This document shows, in pieces, positions 53,417 through 61,311 of a stretch of 64,000 nt of DNA. The DNA lies in assembly GCA_035566435.1 (NCBI GenBank), contig DATMRF010000143.1, forward strand, positions 7,604 to 71,603, given 5' to 3'. This DNA comes from DATMRF01 sp035566435. Lineage in GTDB: Bacteria > Verrucomicrobiota > Verrucomicrobiia > Limisphaerales > UBA8199. The first letter of the stretch is position 1; every line of letters begins with the position of its first letter. A program made the translations under genes and the position numbers. The notes beneath the pieces were generated by a model. It made no database searches. It was not told the DNA's origin and saw only the letters and a program-made list of their open reading frames with translations.

Positions 53417-56122
53417 ATGAGACTCACCTTTCAACTTCGTTTTCACACCACGTTCGGCCAATCGTTGTGGCTCATCGGCGATCATGACGTCCTCGGCGAA
53501 GGTCAGGTCGAGCACGCGCTCCCACTCCAGTACCTCAACGACCAGTGCTGGCAGACTAGCCTCGTGCTCCCCGAACCAGCCGTGCCCAATGCGGACATCG
53601 GCTACCACTACATCCTTCGAAATCCCGACAGCTCTACGATCGAGGATTGGGACCAGGGCCGTGTGGTCAATCTCTCCCGCCTTAATTCAGAGCAGGTCCT
53701 CATCATTGATTCGTGGAACGATCCCGCGTATGTCGAAAACGTCTTCTACACCGAGCCATTCAAAGCCATCTTGCTTAAGCCCAACTGGACTGACCTTCAC
53801 CTCCCTGCCCCGCCGACGGCTACTCATACGTTCAGGGTGAAGACTCCGCTGCTCACCAAAGGGCGGACCGTTTGCCTGTTGGGCGACGGACCCGTCCTGG
53901 GCAACTGGAACCCCGACCAGCCCGTTTTGTTGAGCCGGCAAGTGGATGAGGATTTCTTCACCGCACAGTTGGACCTCAGCCAGCAGGCATTTCCCATCGC
54001 CTACAAGTACGGCATCTATGACCTCGAGCGGGAGGCGTTCGTTCGCTACGAAGACGGCGCGAATCGCACTGTACACGACACTATCGCTCCCCATAAACAA
54101 ACCATCGTGAACGACGGTTTCGCCGCGCTTCCGGCGACCTCGTGGAAAGGCGCCGGGGTCGCCGTTCCGGTGTTCGGTTTGCGAAGTCAACACGGCTTCG
54201 GCGTCGGCGAATTTGCTGATCTCAAAATGCTGGCGGACTGGTGCGCGCAAACCGGCTTAAAGCTTATCCAGGTGCTGCCGGTCAACGACACCACTGCAAC
54301 GCACACGTGGACAGATTCCTATCCCTACGCGGCCATCTCGGCGTTCGCACTGCACCCGCTCTATTTGAGCCTCCACCAGGTCGGCGGCGATCGGCACAAG
54401 GAGTTATTAGATCGTTTGGAACCTGAAAGGCAGCGGTTAAATGCCCTCCCAACCGTGGACTACCAGGCGGTTCTAAGGGCCAAACTTGATTTTCTGCAAC
54501 AAATCTATCCTCTTGAGAGGGCCCAAACGTTGAAGCGCAACGACTATCGACGGTTCTTCGACCAAAACAAACACTGGCTGACGCCTTACGCTGTGTTCTG
54601 TTACCTCCGGGACAAGCATGGCACGGCTGATTTCAATCAGTGGCCATCAAACCGGCAATACCAGGCAGACGAAGTCGCCCTGCTGGCAGCCGAAGGCTCC
54701 ACCCCCTCTCACGACATCGCGTTCAACTACTTCGTCCAATTCCATCTCCACCTCCAATTACAGGAGGCCACTCAATACGCGCACGCTAAAGGCGTAATCT
54801 TGAAAGGTGATATTCCCATCGGCGTCTATCGCTACGGCGCGGATGCCTGGCAGGCGCCCGAGCTGTTTAATCTCGATGTCCAGGCAGGCGCCCCGCCGGA
54901 TGCGTTTTCGGCCAAGGGCCAGAACTGGGGCTTCCCCACGTATAATTGGCCGCGAATGGAGGCAGCCGGCTTCGCCTGGTGGCGGCACCGCTTCGAGCAA
55001 ATGGCCTGTTATTTCGATGCCTTCCGCATCGACCATATCCTCGGTTTTTTCCGAATCTGGAGCATCCCGATGCATGCGGTGGAAGGCATCCTGGGTTACT
55101 TCGTCCCCGCGCTGCCGCTCCACCTCAATGAATTCAGCCTCCGCGGCATTTGGTTCGATCGCGACCGCTATGGTAAACCCTACATCACCGACCGGGTGCT
55201 CTCAGAGTTATTTGGCCCCGACCACCAAATCGTAAAGGACGATTTTCTTTTTTCTGAGGGGTCTGCCGGTTACAACCTGCGACCGGAGTTTGCGACCCAA
55301 CGCCAGGTCGAGCGGTATTTTGCCGCGCTCGAAGCCAGCGACCGCAACGCGAAACTCAAGCAAGGCCTTTTTGACCTCATCAGCAACGTTATCCTCCTCG
55401 AGGTGGAAGGCTCGCAAGGCCAGCAATACCATTTCCGGCTCGGTATCGAAACGACTTCTTCGTTTCAAAACCTCGACGCGCAGACGCGCGCGCAACTCCA
55501 GGACCTTTACGTCGATTATTTTTTCCGCCGCCAGGACGATTTTTGGAAGCAGCAAGCGCTGCGAAAGTTGCCGGCTTTGAAGCGAGTCACGAACATGCTC
55601 GTTTGCGGAGAGGACCTGGGCATGGTGCCGGCTTGCGTACCCGAGGTGATGACCCAACTCGGACTGCTGAGCCTGGAAATCCAGCGCATGCCCAAAGCGC
55701 TCGGCCAGGAGTTTTCCCGTCCCAAAGACGCGCCCTACTTGAGCGTCGTGACTCCCTCCACCCACGACATGAGCACCATGCGCGGGTGGTGGAGAGAGGA
55801 CCGGAACTTGATCCGGAAATTCTACCACCAGGAATTGGGTCAGCCCGGAGACGCACCTGAGGAATGCGAACCTTGGCTGAACAAAGCGATCGTATCACAG
55901 CATCTGGAGTCTCCGGCCATGTGGAGCATCTTCCAGTTGCAGGACTTGCTCGGCATGGACGACCGACTGCGCCGGGACCATCCCGAGGACGAGCGCATCA
56001 ATGTCCCTGCCAACCCTAACAATTATTGGCGGTATCGAATGCACTTGACGCTCGAAAGTCTCCTTCGCGAGCAAGCATTTAACGACGGACTCAAAAACTC
56101 TATCACCGAGAGTGAGAGGTAA
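53417..56122 (+). CDS. malQ: 4-alpha-glucanotransferase with two N-terminal CBM20 domains (DPE2-like GH77)
   Basis: 901 residues from the ATG at 53417, chosen because CBM20 sequence begins there (LRFHTTFGQSLWLIGDHDVLG); the frame upstream to a GTG at 53360 is unlike the family. A second CBM20 follows (VKTPLLTKGRTVCLLGDGPVLGNWNPDQP). The GH77 barrel has an insert of about 100 residues between early motifs, as in plant DPE2. The nucleophile Asp is D539 in AFRIDHILGFFRIW, the acid/base E732 in CGEDLG, and the third acid lies in STHDM. It disproportionates maltose and glucans in the cytoplasm, making free glucose from imported maltose. Matches the MFS importer beside it. Confidence 0.92.
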   Translation: MRLTFQLRFHTTFGQSLWLIGDHDVLGEGQVEHALPLQYLNDQCWQTSLVLPEPAVPNADIGYHYILRNPDSSTIEDWDQGRVVNLSRLNSEQVLIIDSWNDPAYVENVFYTEPFKAILLKPNWTDLHLPAPPTATHTFRVKTPLLTKGRTVCLLGDGPVLGNWNPDQPVLLSRQVDEDFFTAQLDLSQQAFPIAYKYGIYDLEREAFVRYEDGANRTVHDTIAPHKQTIVNDGFAALPATSWKGAGVAVPVFGLRSQHGFGVGEFADLKMLADWCAQTGLKLIQVLPVNDTTATHTWTDSYPYAAISAFALHPLYLSLHQVGGDRHKELLDRLEPERQRLNALPTVDYQAVLRAKLDFLQQIYPLERAQTLKRNDYRRFFDQNKHWLTPYAVFCYLRDKHGTADFNQWPSNRQYQADEVALLAAEGSTPSHDIAFNYFVQFHLHLQLQEATQYAHAKGVILKGDIPIGVYRYGADAWQAPELFNLDVQAGAPPDAFSAKGQNWGFPTYNWPRMEAAGFAWWRHRFEQMACYFDAFRIDHILGFFRIWSIPMHAVEGILGYFVPALPLHLNEFSLRGIWFDRDRYGKPYITDRVLSELFGPDHQIVKDDFLFSEGSAGYNLRPEFATQRQVERYFAALEASDRNAKLKQGLFDLISNVILLEVEGSQGQQYHFRLGIETTSSFQNLDAQTRAQLQDLYVDYFFRRQDDFWKQQALRKLPALKRVTNMLVCGEDLGMVPACVPEVMTQLGLLSLEIQRMPKALGQEFSRPKDAPYLSVVTPSTHDMSTMRGWWREDRNLIRKFYHQELGQPGDAPEECEPWLNKAIVSQHLESPAMWSIFQLQDLLGMDDRLRRDHPEDERINVPANPNNYWRYRMHLTLESLLREQAFNDGLKNSITESER

Positions 56123-56186
56123 TATGGAGGCCGAGCCCGACCGGGCGCCGCCTCATTCACATTCCCAGATCATTCTCTGGAATAGC

Positions 56187-56465
56187 TCAATTCCCGCCGC
56201 ATGGGCTTTCCAGCTCGACAGCGCCAACGGCAGCCAGCTTGGTGACCTTCACGCGGAAATCTTGCGGCCCTCGTTCGACATATTCCCAAGTGAAAGCGCC
56301 TGGAAATTCGGCCTCGAACTGGTAGCGCAGCGGCACCGGGTCATGGTCGTTGAGCGGAATAAAGTGATCTCCCACCGCGAGGTTGAACCAGCTCTTCAGG
56401 ATCAGCCCGTGCTTGACCGAGCAAGGGATCTGACGCACGTCCAAGGTGACGATTTTATTGCTCAT
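56187..56465 (-). CDS. DUF2249-domain protein
   Basis: About 92 residues from the ATG at 56465. The core ILTLDVRQIPC-type start (IVTLDVRQIPCSVKHGLILK), DHFIPLNDHDPVPLRYQFEAEFPGAFTWEYVERGPQDFRVKV is the DUF2249 pattern, a small alpha/beta fold related to sulfur-carrier TusA proteins. Such genes are common near anaerobic respiration and nitric-oxide defence genes, though their role is not proven. An FNR-like palindrome lies about 210 bases upstream. The longer frame that begins at 56687 runs through a repeat and is not credible as protein. Confidence 0.72.
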   Translation of the reverse strand: MSNKIVTLDVRQIPCSVKHGLILKSWFNLAVGDHFIPLNDHDPVPLRYQFEAEFPGAFTWEYVERGPQDFRVKVTKLAAVGAVELESPCGGN

Positions 56466-56556
56466 GACGGTGACAAGGTAGCGCGTCGCTGCGACGCGAG
56501 CCTTGATGCAAATCAAGTTTTGCGTAAACGGAAACAACGGACGATGCAACCGGGGC

Positions 56557-56650
56557 GGGGACGGGCACGTCCCCGCTGGTACTTGTGCGTGGGCTGCCAC
56601 GTCCCGACAGCGGCTCCCGACCAACGCTCCACAGGGACGTGGCCGTCCCC
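56557..56650 (+). repeat. Inverted repeat copy 2 (imperfect)
   Basis: Arm 56557-56573 pairs with 56634-56650 with a single mismatch, around a 60-base loop that contains another half copy (CCACGTCCCGA). The right arm is identical over 22 bases to 47395-47416, so the same dispersed repeat occurs twice within 9 kb. Confidence 0.75.
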
Positions 56651-56673
56651 GCCCCATTTGAGTCGGCCTTGTC

Positions 56674-56687
56674 TTGACCTGGGTCAA
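56674..56687 (-). promoter_or_regulatory. FNR/CRP-like palindrome TTGAC-CTGG-GTCAA
   Basis: A perfect five-base dyad with a four-base spacer, the layout of FNR, Dnr and CRP-family sites (TTGAT-N4-ATCAA for FNR). It lies about 210 bases upstream of DUF2249. No regulator gene is in the window. Confidence 0.5.
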
Positions 56688-56836
56688 AGAAAGACTCTCG
56701 CGGTTTCTCGTTCGTGGCCCGGAATCTGGAAATGAGGGAAGTCCTCAGGCGGGGACGCCTGGAGGGAGGCCGAAGCGAGCACGAACGCGACGGCTGATTG
56801 CAAGAGCACTCGCTGGGTTTGTTTCCTGAGTTTCAA
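56684..56836 (-). pseudogene. Signal-peptide-bearing remnant
   Basis: From a TTG at 56836 the frame gives KLRKQTQRVLLQSAVAFVLA, then SASLQA and SPPEDFPHFQIPGHERET, then stops at 56684, overlapping the FNR-like palindrome. The start looks like a genuine export signal, but the mature part is only about 20 residues long. I read it as the 5' stub of a lost secreted protein; a functional micro-peptide is possible but unlikely. Confidence 0.45.
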
Positions 56837-56946
56837 TCGGTTTTGAGCATACGAGTCCGCGGCTGCGCCAGCCAAACATTTCGTAAATGCCTGCCCAAAG
56901 CAGCGTTGACCGACGGAACTGGGGCCAGTATTGGTGAATCCAACGC

Positions 56947-57942
56947 ATGAGGCAGATCGAGAAGTTATTGCCGGGAGGATTGGTCCTTCTCGAAATAATT
57001 GCTCTGGCGACACTGGTCGCCGGGTGTTCAGCTCCGACAACTCCAAGCCCGGGCGAGGGAATGGGTGCCGTCGCGAATAGTGCGGATTTGGGTGACCGAA
57101 CCTGGGGGATTTCCTGTTTGAGTGTTGCCAGTGCGCGCAGGCAGCCGGACCATAAAGCGGAGCTGGACACCCAAGTTTGGATGGGCGGTGTGGTGCAGGT
57201 GCTCAAGCGGAGCACCAACAACCTTTGGTACTTCGTGCAAACCGCCGACGGTTATTCGGCCTGGTTGGAAAAAGGAACCTTCGTCCGCGCCACACGAGAG
57301 GAGGTCGCGGCTTGGACCAGTTCCCCGCTCCTGGTCGTAACCGCGTTTGAAGACGTCATCCTCGAGCAACCACAGCCCGGCGCCGACCCGATCTCGGATG
57401 TGGTGGTTGCCGACCTTTTAAAGAGACTCGCGCTCCGAGGCGATTGGGTCCAGGTCGAACTGCCCGATGGCCGGACCGGCTTTTTGCCGGCCAAATCCGT
57501 CGAGGACTACCGGGAATGGAACTCGCAACGGCGGCCGACCGCCGACAACATCGAGCGAACGGGGCGCCGGTTCATGGGCCGGCCGTACCTTTGGGGCGGC
57601 GATTCGCCCAAAGGCCTGGATTGTTCCGGGTTCACCAAGCTGGTCTTCTTCCTCAACGGCATCGAATTGCACCATAATGCCAGCCTGCAATCGCGCCAAG
57701 GCGTGCCCGTGCCGCTGGACGGCAACCTCAGTCAACTCCAGAAGGGCGACCTGCTGTTTTTTGGCCGGCCTGCACGTGGCGGACAGCCGGAGCGCGTTTT
57801 CCACGTGGGGATTTTCCTGGGAGACAAGCTATTCCTTCACGCCTCGGAGAGAGTGCAAATCAACAGCCTCGATCCCGGCTCGCCTATCCGTGATGAACAT
57901 CGTATCCGCACCCTGCTGCGCGCCCAACGGGTGATTCAATGA
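56947..57942 (+). CDS. NlpC/P60-family peptidoglycan hydrolase lipoprotein with SH3-like domains
   Basis: 331 residues with a lipobox (LVAGCS), so probably outer- or inner-membrane anchored. Two SH3-type segments follow (VWMGGVVQVLKRSTNNLWYFVQT; WVQVELPDGRTGFLPAKSV), then the NlpC/P60 catalytic domain: GRPYLWGGDSPKGLDCSGFT with the nucleophilic Cys (C226), RVFHVGIFLG with the catalytic His (H286), and a further His (H298) in FLHASERV. This resembles dipeptidyl-peptidase VI (YkfC) types that cut the D-Glu/diamino-acid bond in cell-wall peptides. Overlaps nothing; the TPR gene follows closely. Confidence 0.88.
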   Translation: MRQIEKLLPGGLVLLEIIALATLVAGCSAPTTPSPGEGMGAVANSADLGDRTWGISCLSVASARRQPDHKAELDTQVWMGGVVQVLKRSTNNLWYFVQTADGYSAWLEKGTFVRATREEVAAWTSSPLLVVTAFEDVILEQPQPGADPISDVVVADLLKRLALRGDWVQVELPDGRTGFLPAKSVEDYREWNSQRRPTADNIERTGRRFMGRPYLWGGDSPKGLDCSGFTKLVFFLNGIELHHNASLQSRQGVPVPLDGNLSQLQKGDLLFFGRPARGGQPERVFHVGIFLGDKLFLHASERVQINSLDPGSPIRDEHRIRTLLRAQRVIQ

Positions 57943-57967
57943 GCGCGCTCGCGTCGGTGCCTTCGAA

Positions 57968-60220
57968 ATGAAACGCCGCACCACCTGCTGCTTGCTGGGC
58001 TCGCTGCTCGTGCTGCTGGTCCTCGGCACGTTTCTGCCAGTAACCCGCAACGAGTTCATCAACTTCGATGATACCGTCTACGTCACCGAGAACAGCCACG
58101 TTCAGCAAGGACTCACCTGGGCGAATGTGCGTTGGGCGCTGACCACCAGCGCCGCAGCAAACTGGCATCCCCTGACCTGGCTTTCGCATATGCTCGATTG
58201 GGAGGTCTTCGGCCCGAAACCCTGGGGCCACCACCTCACCAGCGTGATGTTTCATGCCGCCAACACGTTGTTGTTGTTCCTGCTGTTGCGCGGGATGACG
58301 GGTTCAGTCTGGCGCAGCTTCTTCGTCGCCGCTCTGTTCGGCTTGCACCCGCTCCGGGTCGAATCGGTCGCCTGGGTCGCCGAACGAAAGGATGTGCTCA
58401 GCGGATTCTTCTTCATGCTGACCTTGTGGGCTTATGCACGGTACGCGCGACAGTCCACAGCCGTAAGTCCAAATTCCAAATTCCAAATTCCAAAGTCCGC
58501 CACCCAACCGCCGGCCGTTGAGGCCGCCAGTCCGGAAAGAGTGCACGACATAGCGCAGGGCGGCGACGCGCCGGGAGCTCCGGAACCGGGAATCGAAAAT
58601 CAAAAATCAAAAATCAAAAATCCCCCGGCCCTCAGCTATTGCCTCGTGTTACTCTTTTTCACCCTGGGTTTGCTTAGCAAGCCGATGCTCGTGACGGCGC
58701 CCTTCGTCCTGTTGCTGTTGGATTATTGGCCGCTCTGGCGTTGGGAAGGCATCGCAAAATCCGGGGTGCCGGTTGCTGGCTGGCCACGACTGATCGCTGA
58801 AAAAATTCCGCTCGTGCTGCTGGCTGCGGTTGTGAGCGTGGTCACATTTCTGGCCCAGCGCCATGGCGGCACGGTTTGGAGCGTGGAGTGGCTGCCGGTG
58901 AGCGATCGCCTGGAAAACGCCCTGGTCGCCTACGTTCGTTACGCCATAAAGATCTTCTGGCCCGCGCGGCTCGCAGTGTTCTATCCGCACCCGGGCTCGT
59001 GGCCGGCCTCATCCGTGTTGCTGGCAGCCCTGCTGCTGTTGGCCATTACGTCGCTCGTTTGGCTGGGCCGTCGCCGGGCGCCCTATCTTCCGGTCGGGTG
59101 GTTTTGGTTTCTGGGGACACTGGTGCCGGTCATTGGCGTGGTTCAAGTCGGCTGGCAATCGCTCGCCGACCGCTATACCTATATACCCTGCATCAGCGTG
59201 TTCATAATCGTGGTCTGGGGAGCGGAGGCGCTGGCCATGACGATCGCCGGCGCCGGCTCTCCAGCAGCACCGACGGCAGGTCCAGGAAACAACCCGGTCC
59301 AGCCGGCAAAACCAGGCTGGACCAGGCTCGTGCCGGGACTCCTTGGAGCGGCGTTCCTGCTGCTCTGCACCGCGCTGACTCGCCAGGAGATTGGCTACTG
59401 GAAGGACAGCGAAACCCTGTTCCGCCGCGCGCTCGCCGTCACGAAGTACAATTTTGTGGCGCACTACGACCTCGGCATCGCGTTGATTTCGCAGGGGCGC
59501 TTGGACGAGGCCATGACTGAACTGCAGGAAGCCCATCGGCTTCGGCCCAAAGCCGCAAACGCCTGCAATGCGATGGGGGAGATCCTGGCCCGCCAAGGCC
59601 GCCTTGAAGAAGCCATGGACCAGTTTCATGAGGCAATCGATTTGCAGCCCGATTCCGCCCTGGCCCGCAACAATCTGGGAATTCAACTGAGCCGGAAGGG
59701 CGCGTTAGACCAGGCCATCGCTGAATTCCAGGAAGCTATAAAAACGAGGCCCGACTACGCCAAAGCCTACGGGAATCTGGGGATGGCGCTGCAGGCCCAG
59801 GGCCACCTCGACCAGGCCATCGAGCAGCTCCGGCAGGCGGTCCGCCTCGCGCCCCGAGACCCCGACGCGCGCAATAACCTCGGCATGGTTTTGGGCCGGA
59901 GCGGGCGGGTCGATGAAGCCATTCAGCAACTCGAAGAGGCCGTCCGGCTCGACCCCGCCAAACCACAGGCCCATCATAACCTCGGCCTGGCCTTGAGCCG
60001 GCGTGACCGCCCGGCCGAAGCCCTGCGTCAATTCGAGCTGGCGCTGGATCTGAAACCTGATTCGCCCGAAACGCATGCCAATCTGGCCGCCGTGCTCGTC
60101 CAATTGGGCCGCAAGCAGGAAGCCATCCAGCACCTGACCAAAGCGCTCCAACTGCGCCCGGACTACCCCCAGGCCCAACAGCAACTCCGCGCCCTGACTT
60201 CAGACCCAGGCAATCGTTAA
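57968..60220 (+). CDS. Membrane protein with C-terminal TPR repeats (glycosyltransferase-like N-terminus)
   Basis: 750 residues. Residues 1 to about 460 hold about ten hydrophobic segments with FDDTVYVTENSHV, NWHPLTWLSHMLD and LHPLRVESVAWVAERKDVL, the pattern of the PMT/TMTC-like membrane glycosyltransferase group; catalysis is not shown. From about residue 495 seven clear TPR units follow (consensus NLGxALxxxGxxDEAIxxxxxAxxLxP). Between two helices lies a low-complexity insertion (residues about 165-225; nucleotides 58458-58625) built partly from heptamer repeats. The gene follows the NlpC/P60 gene by 25 bases and is likely cotranscribed. Confidence 0.8.
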   Translation: MKRRTTCCLLGSLLVLLVLGTFLPVTRNEFINFDDTVYVTENSHVQQGLTWANVRWALTTSAAANWHPLTWLSHMLDWEVFGPKPWGHHLTSVMFHAANTLLLFLLLRGMTGSVWRSFFVAALFGLHPLRVESVAWVAERKDVLSGFFFMLTLWAYARYARQSTAVSPNSKFQIPKSATQPPAVEAASPERVHDIAQGGDAPGAPEPGIENQKSKIKNPPALSYCLVLLFFTLGLLSKPMLVTAPFVLLLLDYWPLWRWEGIAKSGVPVAGWPRLIAEKIPLVLLAAVVSVVTFLAQRHGGTVWSVEWLPVSDRLENALVAYVRYAIKIFWPARLAVFYPHPGSWPASSVLLAALLLLAITSLVWLGRRRAPYLPVGWFWFLGTLVPVIGVVQVGWQSLADRYTYIPCISVFIIVVWGAEALAMTIAGAGSPAAPTAGPGNNPVQPAKPGWTRLVPGLLGAAFLLLCTALTRQEIGYWKDSETLFRRALAVTKYNFVAHYDLGIALISQGRLDEAMTELQEAHRLRPKAANACNAMGEILARQGRLEEAMDQFHEAIDLQPDSALARNNLGIQLSRKGALDQAIAEFQEAIKTRPDYAKAYGNLGMALQAQGHLDQAIEQLRQAVRLAPRDPDARNNLGMVLGRSGRVDEAIQQLEEAVRLDPAKPQAHHNLGLALSRRDRPAEALRQFELALDLKPDSPETHANLAAVLVQLGRKQEAIQHLTKALQLRPDYPQAQQQLRALTSDPGNR
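58471..58622 (+). repeat. Heptamer microsatellites inside the TPR-protein gene
   Basis: Three AAATTCC units (58471-58491, plus a variant AAAGTCC to 58498) and three AAAATCA-type units (58596-58622) flank about 100 bases of unrelated sequence. Three heptamers are 21 bases, so copy-number change by three keeps the frame. The encoded text (SKFQIP; NQKSKIKNP) is out of character for the protein. Confidence 0.7.
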
Positions 60221-60749
60221 AGAATTGAACTCGACACGCCAACCATAGCACAGGCACTGCCAACGGTTTTATGAACGCTTGGGCAGCTTCTCGGTTACGA
60301 ACATCTCGCGGCGCGAATCCAAAGCTCACCTACGTCAGACTGAACAGCCAAACGCCTTGCCCACCTCGTGGCGCTGTCCCGGTTAACGAAGGGTGTTTTT
60401 GGAGGCTATTTCACTCTCAACACCCGGCTCGCCTTCGGTAATGACTGCGACTGCCCCAGCTATGTTGTCGGCCTTTATAGTTTAAAAATGCCGGACCTCG
60501 GCCGGGATGCAGCCAGCGGCGTGCTGGTTGTTTTTTGCCAAATGGGCGTCGTAACGCGACGACGACAGCGCCGAAAGCATTCGCGGCCAGCGGACAGATT
60601 ATGAGCCGGTGATCTGGCGCATGGCCCCGCCCTGCGGGATGAAAGGCCACGTCATGGTCCCGCCCGGAGGCGCTGCGGTTTTAGTGTCAAGGTATTTCCA
60701 GCCGATTCCTTCTTGCAACCAAGTCTCAATTAGCCTAATTTGCCCCGCA
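60221..60749 (+). other. 529-base stretch upstream of feoA, with a possible gene remnant
   Basis: No intact gene is supported. On the minus strand about 60599-60757 encodes FTAGQIRLIETWLQEGIGW and then a short tail, listed separately. The rest shows nothing recognisable. Confidence 0.4.
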
Positions 60750-60757
60750 GTGAATCG
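60599..60757 (-). pseudogene. Possible fragment of a planctomycete-type cytochrome C domain
   Basis: The segment SRFTAGQIRLIETWLQEGIGW resembles the closing helix of PSCyt1 domains (L-T/S-x-E/Q-Q-I-x-L-I-x-x-W-I-x-x-G-A-x-W), but the upstream part runs antisense to feoA and the haem motif is absent. A lone fragment or chance similarity are both possible. Confidence 0.3.
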
Positions 60758-61043
60758 CGAGCATCCGCAGCCGTTGTTGATCCTCAAAGGCCAGTGCGCC
60801 GGGCCGAAGGTCTGCCCGCTGAGCCGGGTCCAGGCCGGCACCACGGTGTGTATCAAACAGCTCTGGACCGCGCCGGAGATTACCGACCGCCTGCGAGAAC
60901 TCGGCTTCGGAGAGGAGCAGATCATCAAGCTGATCGCTTGTGAATCGAGCTTCATCTGCCAGGTCTGCAACGCGCGCCTCGGCATCAGCCGGAAACTGGC
61001 CGATGCCATCATGGTCGAGGCCGTCCCGGCTTCACCCGCCTGA
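60750..61043 (+). CDS. feoA: FeoA-domain protein (first copy)
   Basis: About 97 residues if translation begins at the GTG at 60750 (MNREHPQPLLILKG). The FeoA fold is seen from CPLSRVQAGTTVCIKQL through LRELGFGEEQIIKLI, CNARLGISRKLADAIMVEAV, an SH3-like barrel. FeoA proteins help FeoB, the ferrous-iron channel. The frame reaches back to 60609 but that part looks non-coding. It is followed by three bases and the second feoA, so the genes form an operon. Confidence 0.85.
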   Translation: MNREHPQPLLILKGQCAGPKVCPLSRVQAGTTVCIKQLWTAPEITDRLRELGFGEEQIIKLIACESSFICQVCNARLGISRKLADAIMVEAVPASPA

Positions 61044-61046
61044 GCC

Positions 61047-61289
61047 GTGCCTTCCGCTTTTCAACCTCTGACTTCGGTGGCTCTGGGCCATACCGCGACG
61101 GTGGCCGAGATCAAAGTGCCGCCGGAGAGCCGCCCACGCCTCATGGAAATGGGCCTGCTGGTCGGCACCCTGGTGGAACTGGTTCGCTTCGCGCCGCTGG
61201 GCGACCCGGTCGAGATCAAGGTCCGCGGCTATAATCTCACTCTGCGCAAACAGGAGGCCGAGCAGATTTTCGTCCGGCCCAACGGCTGA
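61047..61289 (+). CDS. feoA: FeoA-domain protein (second copy)
   Basis: 80 residues: TSVALGHTATVAEIKVPPES, then RPRLMEMGLLVGTLVELVRFAPLGDPVEIKVRGYNLTLRKQEAEQI, the classic FeoA core with the G-x-x-x-G, LGDP and R-G-Y-x-L-x-L-R pattern. Most bacteria with feo have one or two feoA genes; here two lie in tandem before feoB. The two copies differ much, suggesting distinct roles. Confidence 0.93.
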   Translation: MPSAFQPLTSVALGHTATVAEIKVPPESRPRLMEMGLLVGTLVELVRFAPLGDPVEIKVRGYNLTLRKQEAEQIFVRPNG

Positions 61290-61311
61290 GGCAGCCGGCG
61301 CCGAAGTCGAG

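Larger units (their letters stand above)
56466..56946 (-). other. 481-base gap: repeat copy 2, FNR-like site and gene remnant
   Basis: Between the divergent DUF2249 and NlpC/P60 genes lie the inverted repeat at 56557-56650, the palindrome at 56674-56687, and a short signal-peptide-like frame ending at 56684. These are described in their own entries. Confidence 0.6.
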
